A stretch of DNA of 43,993 bases, from positions 1 through 43,993 of the IMG/VR virus record IMGVR_UViG_3300015195_000010; one strand, written 5' to 3'. Position numbers and translations under genes: made by a program. Position 1 is the first letter of the stretch, and each line of letters opens with the position of its first letter. Source of the stretch: a virus. The notes below the pieces were generated by a model. The model ran no database searches, was not told where the DNA came from, and saw only the letters and a list, made by a program, of their open reading frames with translations. Below are positions 19,851 to 26,708 of this stretch, piece after piece.

Positions 19851-21521
19851 ATGGCCGAGACGTTAAGGGAGCATTGCGAGAAGAGACTGGCGGGGCTGAA
19901 ATCCGTCCGCTTGCCCTATGAGGCCGAGTGGAAAGAGATCGCGCAGTTCGCGCAGCCGTCTCGCTCAAGGTTCCTCAACAGCGACGGCAACCGCAATTTT
20001 CGCCGGCTGAACAAGGCGATCTACAACAGCCATGGCATTCTCGCGTTCCGGACGCTGGCTGGCGGAATGACCAGCGGCTTGTCGTCACCTTCAAGGCCGT
20101 GGTTCCGGCTGACCGGTTATGACGAAGACGCATCCGCCGACCAGGACGGCAAGGAGTATTATGCCGAGGTCGAACGGCGCATGTATGCCTTCCTCGCCCG
20201 CACGAACTTCTACGGCGCGGTCAAGTCTGGTTATTCTGAGCTGGGCATGTTCGGTACCGAGGCGTGTGTCATGGTGCCTCACCGCGAACCGAACGTGGTC
20301 GCGGTCTGCCATGCCCTGACGGCTGGCGAATATTGGATCGGGCTGAGCGACGCGGCCGTGCCCGACACACTTTACCGCAGGGTTCCGATGACGGTCATTC
20401 AGGCGGTCGGGTTCTTTGGCCTCGACAAGGTGAGCGATCGAGTGAGGGACCGCTACGAACGCTCGGATTACGAGCAACCGGTCGACATCATTCATGCGAT
20501 GGAGCCCAATTACGAACGCAGGTTCGATGCTTCGGACTTTCGCGGCAAGCCGTGGCTGTCGCTCTATTGGGACTGTGGCGATGGCGACCCGGAAAAAAAG
20601 ATGCTGCGTCAAGCGGGAGCCGAGGAACAGCCGTTCTGGGCGCCGCGTTGGGACACCGTTGGAGGGGACGCCTACGGCTTCTCGCCGGGCATGGAGGCGC
20701 TGCCCGATCTTCGCGAATTGCAGCTTCAGACCAAGCGCAAGACCGAGGCCACGGCTTTCCTCATCCGGCCCGAGAAGATCGTTCCTCCTCAAGTCAAGCT
20801 GACCGGGCAGGCGGGCAATGTGGTTTCAGCTTCGAGCGTCGATGCCCAAGGCGTCATCGTGCCCTACACGATCCCCTACCAGGCCATCGGCGAGATCATT
20901 CAGGACGTTCAGCGGTGCGAGGCCGCGGTCGACCGTTTGTCGTTTGCCGATTTGTTCCTCGCCATCACCAACATGGAAGGCATCCAGCCGCGCAATGTCG
21001 AGGAGATTGCTTCCCGCAATGAAGAGAAAATGACCCAGCTTGGGCCGGTGATCGAGCGGGTAAACAACGAGAAACTGGCAGTGGCGATCGATCGGACGTT
21101 CGGCATCATGCTCAGAGCAGGAATGCTGCCCGACGCGCCTGAATCGATCCAGGGCCACGCGATCAAGGTCGATTTCGTCAGCATCCTTTCGCAGATGCAG
21201 CGGATGGTCGGTATCGGCCAGACCGAGCGGGTTGTCAGCTTCATCGGCAATCTCGCCGCCGCCAACCCAGAGGCAATGGACAAGCTCAACGTCGATGAGA
21301 CGATTGACGATTATGCTGACCGCGCCGGGGCATCGCCGAAGATCATACGTACTGACAAGGAAGTCGAGGATATCCGTGCCGCCCGCCATCAGACCCAGCA
21401 GATGCAACAAGCCGCGGCGGCCATGCCGGCGGTCAAGGATGGTGCTGACGCCGCCCGGTTGCTCAGCGAGGCGGCCAAGAATGGCACCTTGCCCGGCCTG
21501 GGCGGGCAGATGGCGGCATGA
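19851..21521 (+). CDS. Portal (head-to-tail connecting) protein
   Basis: A 556-residue podovirus portal of the head-to-tail connecting family (PF12236-like). It begins ETLREHCEKRLAGLKSVRLPYEAEWKEIAQFAQPSRSRF and continues with LNKAIYNSHGILAFRTLAGGMTSGLSSPSRPWFRLTG, typical of the family. The last ~40 residues are Gln/Ala-rich. It forms the ring through which DNA enters and leaves the head, contacting terminase and then the tail tube. The four-base overlap with the next gene suggests coupling. Confidence 0.93.
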   Translation: MAETLREHCEKRLAGLKSVRLPYEAEWKEIAQFAQPSRSRFLNSDGNRNFRRLNKAIYNSHGILAFRTLAGGMTSGLSSPSRPWFRLTGYDEDASADQDGKEYYAEVERRMYAFLARTNFYGAVKSGYSELGMFGTEACVMVPHREPNVVAVCHALTAGEYWIGLSDAAVPDTLYRRVPMTVIQAVGFFGLDKVSDRVRDRYERSDYEQPVDIIHAMEPNYERRFDASDFRGKPWLSLYWDCGDGDPEKKMLRQAGAEEQPFWAPRWDTVGGDAYGFSPGMEALPDLRELQLQTKRKTEATAFLIRPEKIVPPQVKLTGQAGNVVSASSVDAQGVIVPYTIPYQAIGEIIQDVQRCEAAVDRLSFADLFLAITNMEGIQPRNVEEIASRNEEKMTQLGPVIERVNNEKLAVAIDRTFGIMLRAGMLPDAPESIQGHAIKVDFVSILSQMQRMVGIGQTERVVSFIGNLAAANPEAMDKLNVDETIDDYADRAGASPKIIRTDKEVEDIRAARHQTQQMQQAAAAMPAVKDGADAARLLSEAAKNGTLPGLGGQMAA

Positions 21522-21853
21522 CCGACCAGGAGCGCGCGGACCTCATCGACCTTATCGGGAAACCGGGGTTCTTGCGATTTCTCTTTCGCACGATTCAAAG
21601 TTCGGGGATATTCGATGCGACGGCCAATGGGTCCGATGGACGCAACCTCTACCTTGAGGGGCGCAGGAGCCTGGGGTTGCAGATACTTCGCGAGGTGGAC
21701 GAGGCCCAGCCCGTCCCATCACCCAGCGGCATTCCGATACTCACGCTGATCCAGGTGCTTCGCGAGGAAGCTCAATCCAACCCCAGGGAGACTACGAATG
21801 GCCGACGAAGCGACACCTACTCCGAACTCGACCGACCAGACGCCTCCGGCTGA
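21518..21853 (+). CDS. Conserved small podovirus head-operon protein
   Basis: A 111-residue protein. FLRFLFRTIQSSGIFDATANGSDGRNLYLEGRRSLGLQILREVDEAQP fits a short conserved pattern (R-x-IQ-xx-GIF ... EGRRSLG-xx-IL) seen in small proteins encoded between portal and scaffold in many podoviruses. It overlaps the scaffold gene by 56 bases in another frame, so the C-terminal ~19 residues are constrained by that overlap. Molecular role unknown. Confidence 0.75.
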   Translation: MTDQERADLIDLIGKPGFLRFLFRTIQSSGIFDATANGSDGRNLYLEGRRSLGLQILREVDEAQPVPSPSGIPILTLIQVLREEAQSNPRETTNGRRSDTYSELDRPDASG

Positions 21854-22493
21854 CACCGCTGTTGATGCGCCCGCCGACAAGGCCGTCGATGCACCGTCCG
21901 ACGCCACCGCGCTCGGCAATGGCCCGGAAGACAAGCCCGCTGACGCACTTGGCGATAAACCGGTGGATGCTCCGGGCGACAAGCCTGCCGATGAACCAGC
22001 GAAGGGGCCGCCCGAAGCTTACGATCTCACCGCGCCTGAAGGCATGACGCTCGACAAGGAAGCGATGGATGCGGCGGTCCCGATCTTCCGTGAGATCGGC
22101 CTGTCCAACGAGGACGCTCAGAAGCTCATGCCGGTCGCCAGCCAGTTCGCGCAGAAGATCGCGGACGGCCTCAACCAGCAGATTCTCACCCAGGTCGCGG
22201 TGGACCGCAAGGCATGGCTCGATGAAGCTAAGGCCGATGCGGAAATCGGCGGCGCCAACTGGGACAAGTCAGTCTCAACCGCGGCGGTGGCGCTCGACAA
22301 GCTCGGCTATCCCAAGGGCAGCAAGTTCCGCACGCTCCTTGATGACAGCGGCCTCGGCAATAACCCCGAGATGATCCGCGCCTTCAAGCGCATCGGCGAA
22401 GTGATCGGCGAAGACGCCTCGTTTGCTCGCGGCGACACCAACTCGGCCAAGAAGACGGACGCCGAGCTTTTCTACCCTGCCAAATCGGCATGA
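21798..22493 (+). CDS. Scaffolding protein
   Basis: A 231-residue acidic protein. Residues ~1-75 are a low-complexity Asp/Pro/Ala/Lys tract with repeats such as DKPADA, DKPVDAPGDKPADEP. The C-terminal two thirds are helical (NEDAQKLMPVASQFAQKIADGLNQQILTQVAVDRKAWLDEAKAD). Acidic disorder plus a helical end, directly before the major capsid gene, is typical of phage scaffolds. It would guide capsid assembly and then leave the prohead. Confidence 0.85.
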   Translation: MADEATPTPNSTDQTPPADTAVDAPADKAVDAPSDATALGNGPEDKPADALGDKPVDAPGDKPADEPAKGPPEAYDLTAPEGMTLDKEAMDAAVPIFREIGLSNEDAQKLMPVASQFAQKIADGLNQQILTQVAVDRKAWLDEAKADAEIGGANWDKSVSTAAVALDKLGYPKGSKFRTLLDDSGLGNNPEMIRAFKRIGEVIGEDASFARGDTNSAKKTDAELFYPAKSA

Positions 22494-22507
22494 GAGGAGT
22501 ATAAGTC

Positions 22508-23533
22508 ATGGCAGTTCTCGGCACCAGCGTCGTCACCCTGGTTGATATCGCCAAGCGGCTCGACCCCGACGGCAAGATCGCGCGCATCGCGGAACTCCTC
22601 AACCAGGAGAATGAAGTTCTCGATGATATCGTGTGGGCCGAGGGCAATCTGCCCACTGGCGATCGAACCTCTGTTCGCGCCGGACTTCCGGGCGTTAGCT
22701 TCCGGGCTCTCAATGAAGGTGTTCCCCGTTCCAAGTCGCTGGTCAGCCAGTTCGACGAGGGCGCGGCCATGCTGGAAGGGTTCAGCGAGGTCGACCGCAA
22801 GGAAGCGATCCTGTCCGGCGATGTCGCTCAGTTCCGCCTGTCCGAAGCTTCCGCCTTCATGGAAGCGATGAACCAGGCGTTCACGACCAACCTGTTCTAC
22901 GGCAACGCGTCGTCCTCGCCCAAGGCGTTTACCGGATTCTCGCCGCGCTTCGCGACGATTTCCGGCAACACCACCACTGGCCAGAACATCATTGATGCGG
23001 GCGGGACCGGCACCGACAACTTCTCGATCTGGATCGTGGTGTGGGATCCGATGAAGGTACGCTGCATCTACCCCAAAAACACCAAGGCGGGCCTGTTCCA
23101 CGAGGACGCATCCGATGTCACCGATGGCAGCGACGGCTATCCTCGCGGCACCGTGCTCTACGACGTGTCGGGCAATCCCTACATGGGTTACCGCGACCAC
23201 TTCGAATGGAACTGCGGCCTGTCGGTCAAGGACTACCGCTTTGTCGCCCGCGCCGCCAACATCAGCCGGGCGTTGCTGGTCAAGGATTTCGCGACTGGCG
23301 CCGACTTGCAGGACATCTTCATCCAGCTTGCAGAGCGGGTCCAGAACCTCAACGGCCGGGCTGCCTTCTACGCGCCGCGCGTCGTGACAAGCATGTTGCG
23401 CCGCCAGCTCGTTAACAAGAAGAACGGGTTCCTGTCGTGGGATGATATCGGCGGTCGCCGGACACTCAACTTCGACGGCATCCCGATCCGCCGCGTGGAT
23501 GCCATGAACGTGCAGGAAGCCCGTGTGGTCTAA
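22508..23533 (+). CDS. Major capsid protein
   Basis: A 341-residue HK97-fold major head protein of the BPP-1/epsilon15-like podovirus type. It begins AVLGTSVVTLVDIAKRLDPDGKIARIAELLNQENEVLDDIVWAEGNLPTGDRTSVRAGLP, with later segments EAMNQAFTTNLFYGNASSSPKAFTGFSPRF and LSVKDYRFVARAANI as in this family. GAGGAG (22493-22498) lies 9 bases before the ATG. No N-terminal protease target is apparent. It builds the icosahedral shell together with the cement protein downstream. Confidence 0.93.
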   Translation: MAVLGTSVVTLVDIAKRLDPDGKIARIAELLNQENEVLDDIVWAEGNLPTGDRTSVRAGLPGVSFRALNEGVPRSKSLVSQFDEGAAMLEGFSEVDRKEAILSGDVAQFRLSEASAFMEAMNQAFTTNLFYGNASSSPKAFTGFSPRFATISGNTTTGQNIIDAGGTGTDNFSIWIVVWDPMKVRCIYPKNTKAGLFHEDASDVTDGSDGYPRGTVLYDVSGNPYMGYRDHFEWNCGLSVKDYRFVARAANISRALLVKDFATGADLQDIFIQLAERVQNLNGRAAFYAPRVVTSMLRRQLVNKKNGFLSWDDIGGRRTLNFDGIPIRRVDAMNVQEARVV

Positions 23534-23557
23534 CTGTAGGGACGAGGGAGTAATACC

Positions 23558-23977
23558 ATGATCACCGATGCACAGACCCGGTTCTCCACCGCCCAGGCGG
23601 TCACGACCGGCACACAGCTTTCGACCAACAGCTACGATCTCGGCTCGGCCCGCGACGTGGGTGGAGGTCGGCGCCTCAAGGTGTTCTGCAACGTTGGCGC
23701 GACCTTTACCGGCGGCACCAGCTTGCAGGTCAATATCGTCGAGGACAGCGCGAGTAACCTTGGCACCGCCACGGTCGTCATCGCCGGGCAGGTCATCGCC
23801 GAGGCCAATCTGACGGCGGGCGCCAAGCTGCTCGACATCGATCTGCCCAAGACCACCAAGCGCTATGTCGGCCTTCAGTTCGTCACGGTCGGCACCCACG
23901 GCGCCGGAGCGGTCGACGCGGGCATCGTGCTCGATACCGACAGTGCCATCTACTATCCCGCCAACACCGGTTTCTGA
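23558..23977 (+). CDS. Bbp16-type capsid cement protein
   Basis: A 139-residue beta-rich protein. MITDAQTRFSTAQAVTTGTQLSTNSYDLGSARDVGGGRRLKVFCNVGATFTGGTSLQVNIVEDSA matches the Bbp16 family of capsid-decorating proteins, named after phage BPP-1. It follows the major capsid gene with GAGGGAG before the ATG. It should bind the outside of the mature head and stabilise it. Confidence 0.88.
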   Translation: MITDAQTRFSTAQAVTTGTQLSTNSYDLGSARDVGGGRRLKVFCNVGATFTGGTSLQVNIVEDSASNLGTATVVIAGQVIAEANLTAGAKLLDIDLPKTTKRYVGLQFVTVGTHGAGAVDAGIVLDTDSAIYYPANTGF

Positions 23978-23987
23978 GGAGGCTTGA

Positions 23988-24419
23988 ATGTCTGACAAGG
24001 CTGATAAAATGGTGCAGGCGCTGGTAACAAAGCCGACCTTCATCAACAACGTCCTCCACATGCCGGGCGAGATCGCGGACGTGAACCTGACCGAACTCGG
24101 GATCGACAATCTCGGCGAAGGCACGATCGAGGATTCCGACGGCAAGAAGGTCACGGTTGACCTGACGCCGGGCCTCGAGCCGTATAAGGCTGGCGATGGC
24201 GAGCCGATCGAGGTGGTCGAGGTGGCGGCGGTTGCTCCCCATGCGCCCAATCCGGCAATGCCGCAGGGCATTCCTCCGGGCACGGTCCAGTCCGGCACGG
24301 GCCGCCTGCTTAATCCGGCGACCGTCGATGACGAGGAAAACATTGCTCGCCAGATGGTCGCGCCGACCGATCCCAAAACGCGCAACCTCAAGGATCAAGA
24401 GCCGAAGGACGCCAAGTGA
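23988..24419 (+). CDS. Head-operon protein, unknown
   Basis: A 143-residue protein. Residues ~12-62 look like a small beta domain (ALVTKPTFINNVLHMPGEIADVNLTELG...GTIEDSDGKKVTVDLTPG), followed by a Pro/Ala-rich flexible part and an acidic/basic tail. GAGG lies just before the ATG. It may be a head completion or internal head protein. No family recognised. Confidence 0.65.
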   Translation: MSDKADKMVQALVTKPTFINNVLHMPGEIADVNLTELGIDNLGEGTIEDSDGKKVTVDLTPGLEPYKAGDGEPIEVVEVAAVAPHAPNPAMPQGIPPGTVQSGTGRLLNPATVDDEENIARQMVAPTDPKTRNLKDQEPKDAK

Positions 24420-24544
24420 TCGGCCAAGTCCTTCTCGTCATCGGAATCGTGCTGTTCATTCTCGCCGGCCTCAACGTCAACGTGAGGAGTTACAACCTCG
24501 TCGGCTTTGGGCTGGCCTGTCTCACGGCGTCGTTCCTGCTGTAG
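24416..24544 (+). CDS. 42-residue double-helix membrane protein
   Basis: GTG 24416 overlaps the previous stop (GTGA) and the frame ends at TAG 24542-24544. The product has two hydrophobic segments (QVLLVIGIVLFILAGLNV and LVGFGLACLTASFLL) joined by VNVRSYN, so a small hairpin membrane protein is predicted. Similar tiny membrane proteins lie in the head operons of other podoviruses. The stop codon overlaps late promoter-like element c. Confidence 0.65.
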   Translation: MIGQVLLVIGIVLFILAGLNVNVRSYNLVGFGLACLTASFLL

Positions 24545-24572
24545 CGATTCAAGCCTAAGCATGGGGTAGCTA
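24544..24572 (+). promoter_or_regulatory. Late promoter-like element c
   Basis: GCGATTCAA (24544-24552), 18 bases, TA (24571-24572). With the TA taken as the start of a -10 hexamer, the expected start point is at about 24583, which is the A of the next ATG. The element shares its downstream half with the hairpin 24559-24586. Confidence 0.72.
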
Positions 24573-24586
24573 GTCCTACCCCATGC
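24559..24586 (+). repeat. Perfect hairpin covering a start codon
   Basis: GCATGGGGTAG (24559-24569) and CTACCCCATGC (24576-24586) form an 11-bp perfect stem with a 6-base loop. The ATG at 24583 lies in the 3' arm. In a read-through mRNA the start codon would be closed; an mRNA starting at 24583 would lack the 5' arm. It may alternatively be a protein-binding palindrome. Confidence 0.75.
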
Positions 24587-25026
24587 AGAGGCCGCTCTAC
24601 CGGGGTCAGGGCAACCAGCCCTTCTACACCAACGTCGCCACGCCGCAGTCACGTCGCGGCCAGACCGTCCCTTATGACATCAACGGTTCGCCAACGGTCA
24701 CAACCCCCCCGCCGGGCGCGCTCAATATCTCGATTGTCGATTTGCCCCTGGCTAATGTCGCCGAGCCCTTGGTGCGGTTTCGGCTGACGCGGGATTATCT
24801 TTTCACGACCGGCGTGGCCGATGCGACCATTGGCGCCACCGGATCACCTGTCTTTCGCTTGAGGAAGAATGGCGTTGCCAGTGGGACGGTGACGTTCGCC
24901 GGAACAGTAGGCACGCTTGCATGGGGCGATTCAACCTATCCCAGCGGTGCGCTATTTGAACTCTATCCACCAGTGACGCCCGACGCGACGCTGGATCAGG
25001 TCTCGATCACTTTGAAGACCGCTTGA
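24583..25026 (+). CDS. Virion-operon protein, beta-rich
   Basis: A 147-residue protein. After a basic/polar N terminus (MQRPLYRGQGNQPFYTNVATPQSRRGQ) it is beta-rich (VRFRLTRDYLFTTGVADATIGATGSPVFRLRKNGVASGTVTFAGTVGTLAWGDSTYPSGALFELYPP). No ribosome site precedes the ATG, which fits leaderless translation from element c. Another late promoter-like element (h) lies inside the gene at 24926. Function unknown, probably head or neck. Confidence 0.68.
   Translation: MQRPLYRGQGNQPFYTNVATPQSRRGQTVPYDINGSPTVTTPPPGALNISIVDLPLANVAEPLVRFRLTRDYLFTTGVADATIGATGSPVFRLRKNGVASGTVTFAGTVGTLAWGDSTYPSGALFELYPPVTPDATLDQVSITLKTA
24926..24954 (+). promoter_or_regulatory. Late promoter-like element h (inside a gene)
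   Basis: GCGATTCAA (24926-24934), 18 bases, TA (24953-24954; context GCTATT). It lies inside the preceding gene, about 85 bases upstream of a cluster of small genes starting at 25040. Confidence 0.55.
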
Positions 25027-25039
25027 GGAGCGTGCCGAG

Positions 25040-25144
25040 ATGATTACCGAAACCGAAGTCCGCACTTGGGCGACTGCTCATCTCGTGGCCGCGAGCATCA
25101 TCGCGGCTGCGGTTGGTTTCTTGTTCGGCGCGCTGCTGTTTTGA
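25040..25144 (+). CDS. 34-residue membrane peptide
   Basis: GAGGAG (25025-25030) precedes ATG 25040 by nine bases. The product (MITETEVRTWATAHLVAASI...) is almost a single transmembrane helix at residues ~13-34. Small size and clear ribosome site support a real gene; role unknown. Confidence 0.55.
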   Translation: MITETEVRTWATAHLVAASIIAAAVGFLFGALLF

Positions 25145-25145
25145 C

Positions 25146-25325
25146 ATGCCCTTCACCAAACCCAAGTCCACGCTGAGCCTGACAGCGGCGGTGATGACGC
25201 AACAGGAGATCGTCACCAAGCGCAAGGACATGTGGGACGGCTGGATCGACCAGTGCGTGATGGCCCAGGAAGCTTTGATCGAGGGCATATTGTTTCAGAT
25301 ACCAGGAGCACGCGGAGATGAGTGA
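25146..25325 (+). CDS. Small helical protein
   Basis: ATG 25146 follows the previous stop by one base; 59 residues. Contains KPKSTLSLTAAVMTQQEIVTKRKDMWDGWIDQCVMAQEALIEGILFQIPG, a likely long helix. Overlaps the next start by eight bases. No family recognised. Confidence 0.55.
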   Translation: MPFTKPKSTLSLTAAVMTQQEIVTKRKDMWDGWIDQCVMAQEALIEGILFQIPGARGDE

Positions 25326-25533
25326 AGTCCCGTCTGAAATCGCGGCCCAAGGCTACTACGAGCCTCACCTGACGCTGGTGAAGCTGCCGCGCTGCCCCAA
25401 GTGCCTGACCAAGCATCCACTCGCCTATAGCCCGCCGAGAGACGCCTCGACCTGTCCTGAATGCGGCGGGCCAGCGGCGGAGGCTGAGCAGCCAATCGAA
25501 GTGGACGCCACCTTCGTCGGAGAAGCCCCATGA
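25318..25533 (+). CDS. Zinc-ribbon protein
   Basis: A 71-residue protein with two Cys pairs: CPKC (about 26-29) and CPEC (about 47-50), the spacing of a zinc ribbon. The N terminus has a short aromatic segment (GYYEPHLTLVKLP) and the tail is acidic. Overlaps the next gene by four bases. It may bind nucleic acid or stabilise a virion structure; role unknown. Confidence 0.65.
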   Translation: MSEVPSEIAAQGYYEPHLTLVKLPRCPKCLTKHPLAYSPPRDASTCPECGGPAAEAEQPIEVDATFVGEAP

Positions 25534-25748
25534 AACTCATCTATTCCGTCCACTCGGCGGTCGAGGACAAGGCGACGATCACCGCCCAGGTCAACGGCAA
25601 GGACCGCGAGGTTCAGATCGACGCGCTGGTGGTCGAGCTTGTCGGTAACGGCTCGGCGCTGACCTTCCGGTTTGACGAGCTCGACGAGGCGAAGAAGCTG
25701 TTCGTCGTGGGGAAAAACGTCACCCTTACATTCGGTGGAGCGAAGTAA
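25530..25748 (+). CDS. Small beta-barrel-like protein
   Basis: A 72-residue protein made of alternating strands (MKLIYSVHSAVEDKATITAQVNGKDREVQIDALVVELVGNGSALTFRF...KKLFVVGKNVTLTFGGAK) and no Cys. It directly precedes the next gene, whose ATG follows its stop. Probably a structural component; no family recognised. Confidence 0.6.
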   Translation: MKLIYSVHSAVEDKATITAQVNGKDREVQIDALVVELVGNGSALTFRFDELDEAKKLFVVGKNVTLTFGGAK

Positions 25749-26144
25749 ATGGCAGCCGTAGCCTTTGTGAACCTCGGGCCGTCATTGGTCACGAGCCGGA
25801 TGCTCAACACCGGCACCGCGCCCAAGAACATCGGTTGGGGCATCGGGACGACCGCCGCAGCCGTGACCCAGACCGCGCTAGTGACGGAGAGTGCGCCGAC
25901 GACAGCGGGCGGGCGCACGGCGGGCACTGAAAGCCAGACCACCGTTACCCAGACCAACGACAATTACCGCGTTGTCGGGACGGTCACGGCGGGATCGACG
26001 CTGGCGATCACCGAGGCTGGGCTGTTCGACAACGTGACGGCGGGGACCATGCTTGCCCGCGCCGACTTCGCGGCGGTCAATGTGGCCAGCGGCGATTCGA
26101 TTGCCTTCACCTTCGGCCTCAAGTTCGTACCAGCGGTCGTCTAG
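25749..26144 (+). CDS. Virion structural protein candidate
   Basis: A 131-residue protein rich in Thr, Ala and Gly. VNLGPSLVTSRMLNTGTAPKNIGWGIGTTAAAVTQTAL and TLAITEAGLFDNVTAGTMLARADF resemble phage tail-collar or fibre-associated proteins of the type GWG-GT...ITE-GLF. It probably folds as a beta-sandwich exposed on the virion. The next GTG overlaps its stop by one base. Confidence 0.65.
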   Translation: MAAVAFVNLGPSLVTSRMLNTGTAPKNIGWGIGTTAAAVTQTALVTESAPTTAGGRTAGTESQTTVTQTNDNYRVVGTVTAGSTLAITEAGLFDNVTAGTMLARADFAAVNVASGDSIAFTFGLKFVPAVV

Positions 26145-26704
26145 TGGCTGGCCTCACCCAGAATTATCACGAGACGATCGACCCGTTCGTCGCGCTCGAC
26201 GAATCGCCGGTCACGATCTTGGGCACCAATGTCGCGTTGCTCCCGGCTGCACGCTACAACTTGGGCACGCAATTCTTTAACCGCGTCGGTCGCAAACTGC
26301 GTATCCGGATGTTCGGCAAGATCACGACCGTCCTCACGCCGGGCAATTTCACCGGCACCATATTGTTCGGAACCGGCGTTGCGGCCAACGGCGTGTCCTT
26401 GGGTGCGACGGCGGCTGTGGCCCTGACCGCCTCGCAAACCAACCTATCGTGGGAAGCCGAGTTTTACGTCCATTGCCGCTCAGTCGGTGCTACGGGCACG
26501 TTATTCGCTACGGGGCGCTTCCTGTTCAACAATGCCGTGGTTGCTTCGACCCTTCAGCCTGTGTTCCTCCCGGCGTCGCTTGCGGTTGTATCGGGTGCTT
26601 GCGATCTGACCACCACGTTGGTCCCGTCCGTTCAAGTGCTTCGTTCGGGCTCGACGGCGGAGACGATGACGGTCCAGGACTACGACATCTCGCCGATGAA
26701 TTGA
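26144..26704 (+). CDS. Virion structural protein candidate
   Basis: GTG 26144 shares one base with the previous stop; 186 residues, beta-rich (ITTVLTPGNFTGTILFGTGVAANGVSLGATAAVALTASQTNLSWEAEFYVHCRSVGATGTLFATGRF). The pattern resembles proteins from phage head-fibre or tail regions with single jelly-roll-like folds. It lies upstream of the repeat protein, with which it may form an appendage. No named family. Confidence 0.62.
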   Translation: MAGLTQNYHETIDPFVALDESPVTILGTNVALLPAARYNLGTQFFNRVGRKLRIRMFGKITTVLTPGNFTGTILFGTGVAANGVSLGATAAVALTASQTNLSWEAEFYVHCRSVGATGTLFATGRFLFNNAVVASTLQPVFLPASLAVVSGACDLTTTLVPSVQVLRSGSTAETMTVQDYDISPMN

Positions 26705-26708
26705 GTCG

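Noticed and set aside
21588-21616. CACGATTCAA inside the 21518 gene, and CCGATTCAA near 39260
   Set aside because: The first bases differ and no TA is present 18 bases downstream.
22472-24391. Long open frame of 639 codons on the - strand across scaffold, capsid and cement genes
   Set aside because: It is antisense to well-identified genes and reflects the third-position G+C bias of this high-G+C genome; the product has no recognisable pattern.
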